Shown here: positions 51,360-63,318 of the stretch, in pieces
Layout of the letters: each line of letters begins with the position of its first letter
Numbering within the stretch: the stretch's first letter is position 1
Assembly: GCA_903883645.1 (NCBI GenBank)
Contig: CAISBR010000058.1
Coordinates: 1-63,318, forward strand
Direction of reading: 5' to 3'
From: an uncultured Myxococcales bacterium
GTDB taxonomy: Bacteria; Myxococcota_A; UBA9042
Length of the DNA: 63,318 bases
Notes under the pieces: generated by a model
Databases searched by the model: none
Seen by the model: the letters and a program-made list of their open reading frames with translations, nothing else
Told to the model about the DNA's origin: nothing
Position numbers and translations under genes: made by a program

Positions 51360-51785
51360 ATGGCTAAGAAGATTACTGGATACGTCAAGCTGCAGTTGCC
51401 AGCTGGCAAGGCTACGCCCTCGCCGCCGGTCGGACCCGCGCTCGGTCAGCACGGCGTCAACATCATGCAGTTCTGCAAGGCTTACAACGCCGAGACCGCT
51501 TCGCAGGCGGGTATGATCATCCCCGTGGTGATCACGGTCTACTCGGATCGTTCGTTCACCTTCATTACCAAGACCCCCCCGGCGTCGCGGCTGCTTCTGA
51601 AGTACGCCAAGATCGACAAGGGCTCGTCGGTTCCGAACCGCGACAAGGTGGCCAAGGTAACGCGGGCGCAGGTCGAAGAGATCGCGAAGATCAAGATGCC
51701 CGACCTCTACGCTATCGATCTCGACGGTGCGATTAACACGATCGCGGGCACGGCTCGCTCGATGGGTATCGACGTCATCGGCTAA
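51360..51785 (+). CDS. rplK: Ribosomal protein L11
   Basis: 141 residues. L11 binds the GTPase-centre r[23 protein letters not shown], then [20 protein letters not shown] and [20 protein letters not shown] are diagnostic; the end [13 protein letters not shown] is normal. CAGGTG precedes the ATG. 27 bases separate it from rplA. Confidence 0.98.
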   Translation: MAKKITGYVKLQLPAGKATPSPPVGPALGQHGVNIMQFCKAYNAETASQAGMIIPVVITVYSDRSFTFITKTPPASRLLLKYAKIDKGSSVPNRDKVAKVTRAQVEEIAKIKMPDLYAIDLDGAINTIAGTARSMGIDVIG

Positions 51786-51812
51786 CGCCGCAAGCCCTGC
51801 AGGAGATTTGCC

Positions 51813-52523
51813 ATGTCCAAGCTAAGCAAAAGGTTCCAAGCGGCCGCGGCCGCGTTCGACCGCCAGAAGCGCTACGACCTTGATGAGGCCATCGCCATCG
51901 TCAAGAACTTCACCAGCAAAAGCGACGAAACCGTCGAGATCGCCATCAACCTGGGCATCAACCCCAAGCACGCCGACCAGATGGTCCGCGGCGCGGTAGT
52001 GCTGCCCAACGGTACCGGCAAGGTCAACCGCGTGCTCGTGTTCGCCAAGGGCGACAAAGAGCGCGAGGCCCTGGACGCGGGTGCGGATTTCGCGGGCGGC
52101 GACGAGCTGGTCGAGAAGATCAAGAACGGCTGGTTCGAGTTCGATACGTGCATCGCCACGCCGAATATGATGGTCACGGTCGGTAAGATCGGTAAGCTGC
52201 TCGGCCCCCGCGGCCTGATGCCGAACCCCAAGGTCGGCACGGTCACGATGGATGTCGGTCAGGCGGTCAAGGCGGCCAAGGCCGGCAAGATCGAGTTCCG
52301 CGCTGAGAAGGCCGGCATCGTCCACGCCGGCGTGGGCAAGCGCTCGTTTGAGGTCAATGCCCTCAGCGAGAACGTGCACGCGCTGATGGATGCGCTGATC
52401 AAGCTCAAGCCCGTCACCGCCAAGGGCACCTACGTCAAGACGGTGACCGTAAGCACCACCCACTCGCCCGGCGTTCGCGTCGATGCGTTGGGGATGGTCG
52501 CTGTGGCGGCGTCGAGCCACTAG
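51813..52523 (+). CDS. rplA: Ribosomal protein L1
   Basis: 236 residues. L1 forms the mobile stalk at the E site and in many bacteria represses its own operon by binding the m[38 protein letters not shown] and [15 protein letters not shown] are conserved blocks. AGGAG precedes the ATG. The rplK-rplA pair is followed by the L10 leader. Confidence 0.98.
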   Translation: MSKLSKRFQAAAAAFDRQKRYDLDEAIAIVKNFTSKSDETVEIAINLGINPKHADQMVRGAVVLPNGTGKVNRVLVFAKGDKEREALDAGADFAGGDELVEKIKNGWFEFDTCIATPNMMVTVGKIGKLLGPRGLMPNPKVGTVTMDVGQAVKAAKAGKIEFRAEKAGIVHAGVGKRSFEVNALSENVHALMDALIKLKPVTAKGTYVKTVTVSTTHSPGVRVDALGMVAVAASSH

Positions 52524-52841
52524 TTCTGACTCCCTCGCAAGGGGGAGCAACCATTCGATCCGATGCGAATCGGACGAAGCGCCTGGCCGGCGGATCACCA
52601 ATGGCCAGGCGGACTTCCCCCGCAAGTCGGGGGAGCGTCTGAGAAGCTGGCAGCCCACCTTGTGTGAGTCCAAGTCCAGCGGAGGCGTGAGGAGTACACG
52701 CGGTTTCCTGTTCTGCAGTTCCCGAGGAATCGCAGGCAGTTGGACCAGCCCGAGCGCGAGTTCAGGCAGCGTATCCCAGCGTGGAACTTTGCGGCGCGGT
52801 GCCGCCGGTTCCGATCTCAGGCGTAGCAAGGAGGTCAACCC
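52524..52841 (+). promoter_or_regulatory. L10 leader (rplJ-rplL regulatory region) with several hairpins
   Basis: A 318-base untranslated region before rplJ, where E. coli and many bacteria have the leader bound by the L10-L12 complex for feedback control. Visible stems: CTCCC/GGGAG (52530-52547), TCCGAT/ATCGGA closed by a GCGA GNRA loop (52559-52574), GCCTGGCC/GGCCAGGC (52581-52610) and TCCCCCG/CGGGGGA (52616-52634). A function as L10 leader is inferred from position; the exact kink-turn was not verified. Confidence 0.6.
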
Positions 52842-53363
52842 GTGAACAAGCAGCAAAAGCAAGACCGGGTCGACACCCTGCGACACGAACTCGTCGGAGT
52901 GGAAGGCATCGTTATCGCAGAGAATCAGGGCATTACCGTTACGGAAATGCAGATTCTGCGCAACGAAGTTCGGAAATTCGGCGGCAAAGTTCGCGTCGTC
53001 AAGAACACCCTTGCTCGCTTGTCGGTTCGTGGCACCTCTCTCGAGGTAGCCAGCGACAAGCTGGTAGGGCCCGTGCTCATCGCTTTTGGTTCTGACCCCG
53101 TGGGGCCGGCCAAGGCAATGATCAAAGTGGCCAAGGACATGCCCAAACTCGTCGTCAAAGGCGGTGCGATACAAGGTAAGGCTCTGGACGCTAGTGGCGT
53201 CAAGTTCCTTTCTGAGTTGCCCGGCCGCGACGAGCTGCGCGCCATGTTCCTGGGTACGCTCTCGGCGGTGCCGAGCAAGTTCGTGGGAACGTTGTCCAGT
53301 GTGGGCAGCGGCTTCCTCAACGTGCTCACGCAGCGCAAAGAGCAGCTTGAGCCGGCCGCTTAA
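52842..53363 (+). CDS. rplJ: Ribosomal protein L10
   Basis: 173 residues from a GTG with AAGGAGG upstream. L10 anchors L7/L12 dimers to the ribosome and is the feedback regulator. EGIVIAENQGITVTEMQILR, VRVVKNTLARLS and LSELPGRDELRAMFLGTLSA are characteristic. It is followed by rplL with a 107-base spacer. Confidence 0.97.
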   Translation: MNKQQKQDRVDTLRHELVGVEGIVIAENQGITVTEMQILRNEVRKFGGKVRVVKNTLARLSVRGTSLEVASDKLVGPVLIAFGSDPVGPAKAMIKVAKDMPKLVVKGGAIQGKALDASGVKFLSELPGRDELRAMFLGTLSAVPSKFVGTLSSVGSGFLNVLTQRKEQLEPAA

Positions 53364-53470
53364 GGGCTGGGTACAGCAGGGATTCGATCCTAACCAACTG
53401 ACTGGCGCCGAAATTTTCTGACCCTTAGGGGCGGCAAGGCGCCAAGTGCGAAAGCAACAGGAGAACTGTC

Positions 53471-53854
53471 ATGGCGATTTCTCAAGACGATCTGATCAAT
53501 CACCTCTCGGGCCTTACCATCCTCGAGCTGGCTGACGTCATCAAGGCCCTGGAAGAGAAGTGGGGCGTGAAGGCCTCGGCTCCCGTCGCGGCGGTTGCCG
53601 TTGCGGCCGGTGCGGCGGCTGCGGCCCCCGTGGCCGAAGAGAAGACCGAGTTCGACGTCATCATCCTCGATGCCGGCGCGAACAAGATCAACGTCATCAA
53701 GGCGATCCGCGAGATCACCGCCCTGGGCCTCAAGGAGGCCAAGGATCTGGCCGAAAAGGCCGGCGGCGTTGTCAAGGAAGCCGTCAGCAAGGCCGATGCC
53801 GATGGCATCAAGAAGAAGCTGGAAGACGCCGGCGCCAAGGCCGAGATCAAGTAA
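53471..53854 (+). CDS. rplL: Ribosomal protein L7/L12
   Basis: 127 residues, the normal length. The N-terminal dimer helix (LIDHL-type, here [20 protein letters not shown]) is joined by an Ala-rich hinge ([16 protein letters not shown]) to the globular C-domain ([20 protein letters not shown]) that binds elongation factors. AGGAG precedes the ATG. Confidence 0.98.
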   Translation: MAISQDDLINHLSGLTILELADVIKALEEKWGVKASAPVAAVAVAAGAAAAAPVAEEKTEFDVIILDAGANKINVIKAIREITALGLKEAKDLAEKAGGVVKEAVSKADADGIKKKLEDAGAKAEIK

Positions 53855-54192
53855 TCTCGACATGTTGGTATTCGGTTAGTAGCCGGAGCGCCGCCTCGAT
53901 CGCGCATTGAGGACAGGCTGCCGCGGCTCGGAGAGAGAGCAAAGCCCTTCAAGTGGAGCGGCCAATCGCACTCTCGACATCGCGCTCGCAAGCCGCCGAA
54001 TCGGCATTTGCGGGCGACCGGCACCGAAGCTGCCCCTGAGGCGGCGGTAGAAGACAGCTTTCTGCCGCCGCTTTGGGGGATTTTGCGTCCCGCAGCCCTC
54101 GCGGACTTTCCGCTGCTGCAACGCCGCTCGGGCCCCACATCACGGCGCACCGCCTCGCGCGGCGCCCACGCTGGATTAGGAGACCGTCAAGC
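53855..54192 (+). promoter_or_regulatory. rplL-rpoB spacer (rpoB leader)
   Basis: 338 bases with no convincing gene. It holds the attenuator-like hairpin described separately and an AGGAG ribosome site ten bases before rpoB. In E. coli the same gap holds an attenuator and an RNase III site that set the rpoBC level. Confidence 0.6.
54038..54073 (+). terminator. Attenuator-like hairpin upstream of rpoB
   Basis: About 14 pairs (AGGCGGCGGTAGAA with TTCTGCCGCCGCTT, including G-T pairs) around a six-base loop, followed by GGGGGATTTT. The 3' tract is only weakly T-rich, so partial termination or pausing is likelier than a full stop, which fits an attenuator between rplL and rpoB. Confidence 0.55.
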
Positions 54193-59091
<4,899 letters not shown>

Positions 59092-59096
59092 GAACA

Positions 59097-59204
59097 CTCA
59101 CCCCCAACCCCTCTCCCGACGACACGGGAGGGGGGCGGAGATCCAGACGACCGACCTCTTGCCCACCCAGGTGAGCGAGGGGTGCCGCGAAGCGGCGGGG
59201 TGAG
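59097..59204. repeat. REP-like palindromic element in the rpoB-rpoC spacer
   Basis: Outer inverted repeat CTCACCCC (59097-59104) and GGGGTGAG (59197-59204) encloses two hairpins: an 11-pair C-rich stem (59108-59135, loop ACGACA) and GCCGC/GCGGC (59184-59196). The wording, CTCACCCC...AACCCCTCTCCCG, is a type seen repeatedly between genes in many bacterial genomes. It lies in a 156-base gap where rpoB and rpoC usually are close, so the transcript would carry strong secondary structure between them. Confidence 0.6.
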
Positions 59205-59247
59205 GGCCATACAGGCCGACCCGCATAAGTCCAGAGGAGACTAGCCC

Positions 59248-63318
<4,071 letters not shown>

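Overview
The window is GC-rich DNA from one bacterial chromosome, very probably a member of the Myxococcota (old Deltaproteobacteria). The evidence is a subtilisin ending in a MYXO-CTERM-type tail (Gly/Ser-rich Cys motif, one membrane helix, Arg cluster) with a MopE-type CNGxDDDCDG motif, a lipoprotein built from CDDGNxCT repeats, abundant TPR and FG-GAP secreted proteins, and a HEAT-like protein of a type I recall from this group. No phage, plasmid, complete insertion sequence or CRISPR array is visible.

Layout. (1) 1-4728: the end of an FG-GAP/ASPIC protein, then an SsnA-like amidohydrolase and a YgfK-like iron-sulfur flavoprotein, a pair linked to purine/urate metabolism in other bacteria; both are shorter than their relatives. 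(2) 4804-6761: a small secreted protein, coaX (CoA) and queE (queuosine), the last two overlapping. (3) 6765-11594: a minus-strand pair of TPR proteins, one fused to an aminoglycoside-phosphotransferase-type kinase domain, divergent from an MFS transporter. (4) 11803-24623: mostly secreted or envelope proteins: a large metzincin, a TolA-like coiled-coil protein, an orphan PAAR protein, a HEAT-like protein, an active/inactive M16 peptidase pair, a CsgG-domain protein, a lone bacterial-microcompartment-type protein and a DsbC-like lipoprotein. (5) 24665-29900: panC, panB, an acyl-CoA carboxylase carboxyltransferase subunit and a POT peptide transporter. (6) 30053-43125: more surface proteins (lectin/fibrinogen-like lipoprotein, subtilisin, Ig-like lipoprotein), a decayed Uma2 gene, a retinol-saturase-like FAD enzyme, recO, a RodZ-like regulator and a LolC/E-like permease. 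(7) 43246-47060: serA, proS and an rlmB-type rRNA methyltransferase. (8) 47090-63318: a core information-processing block: promoter, tRNA-Thr(TGT), tRNA-Tyr, tRNA-Gly, tRNA-Thr(GGT), tuf, rpmG, tRNA-Trp, secE, nusG, rplK, rplA, rplJ, rplL, rpoB and rpoC (cut by the window end). The first five genes have the same order as the thrU-tyrU-glyT-thrT-tufB cluster of E. coli.

Working together: coaX, panB and panC cover CoA precursor supply from separate loci; SsnA and YgfK probably act in one pathway; the two M16 proteins probably form a heterodimer; the two TPR proteins are translationally coupled. The block in (8) is a coherent translation/transcription superoperon whose leaders contain hairpins (L10 leader, rpoB leader, a REP-like element between rpoB and rpoC).

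The most unusual observations are a roughly 235-residue extra segment in RpoB just before the rifampicin region, the TPR-kinase fusion, an orphan tandem-BMC-like protein with no other microcompartment genes, a YgfK that lacks the central FAD/NAD(P) module, and short-period tandem repeats that sit in coding tails or exactly on stop codons. Functions are read from motifs and remembered family sequences; no database search was run.
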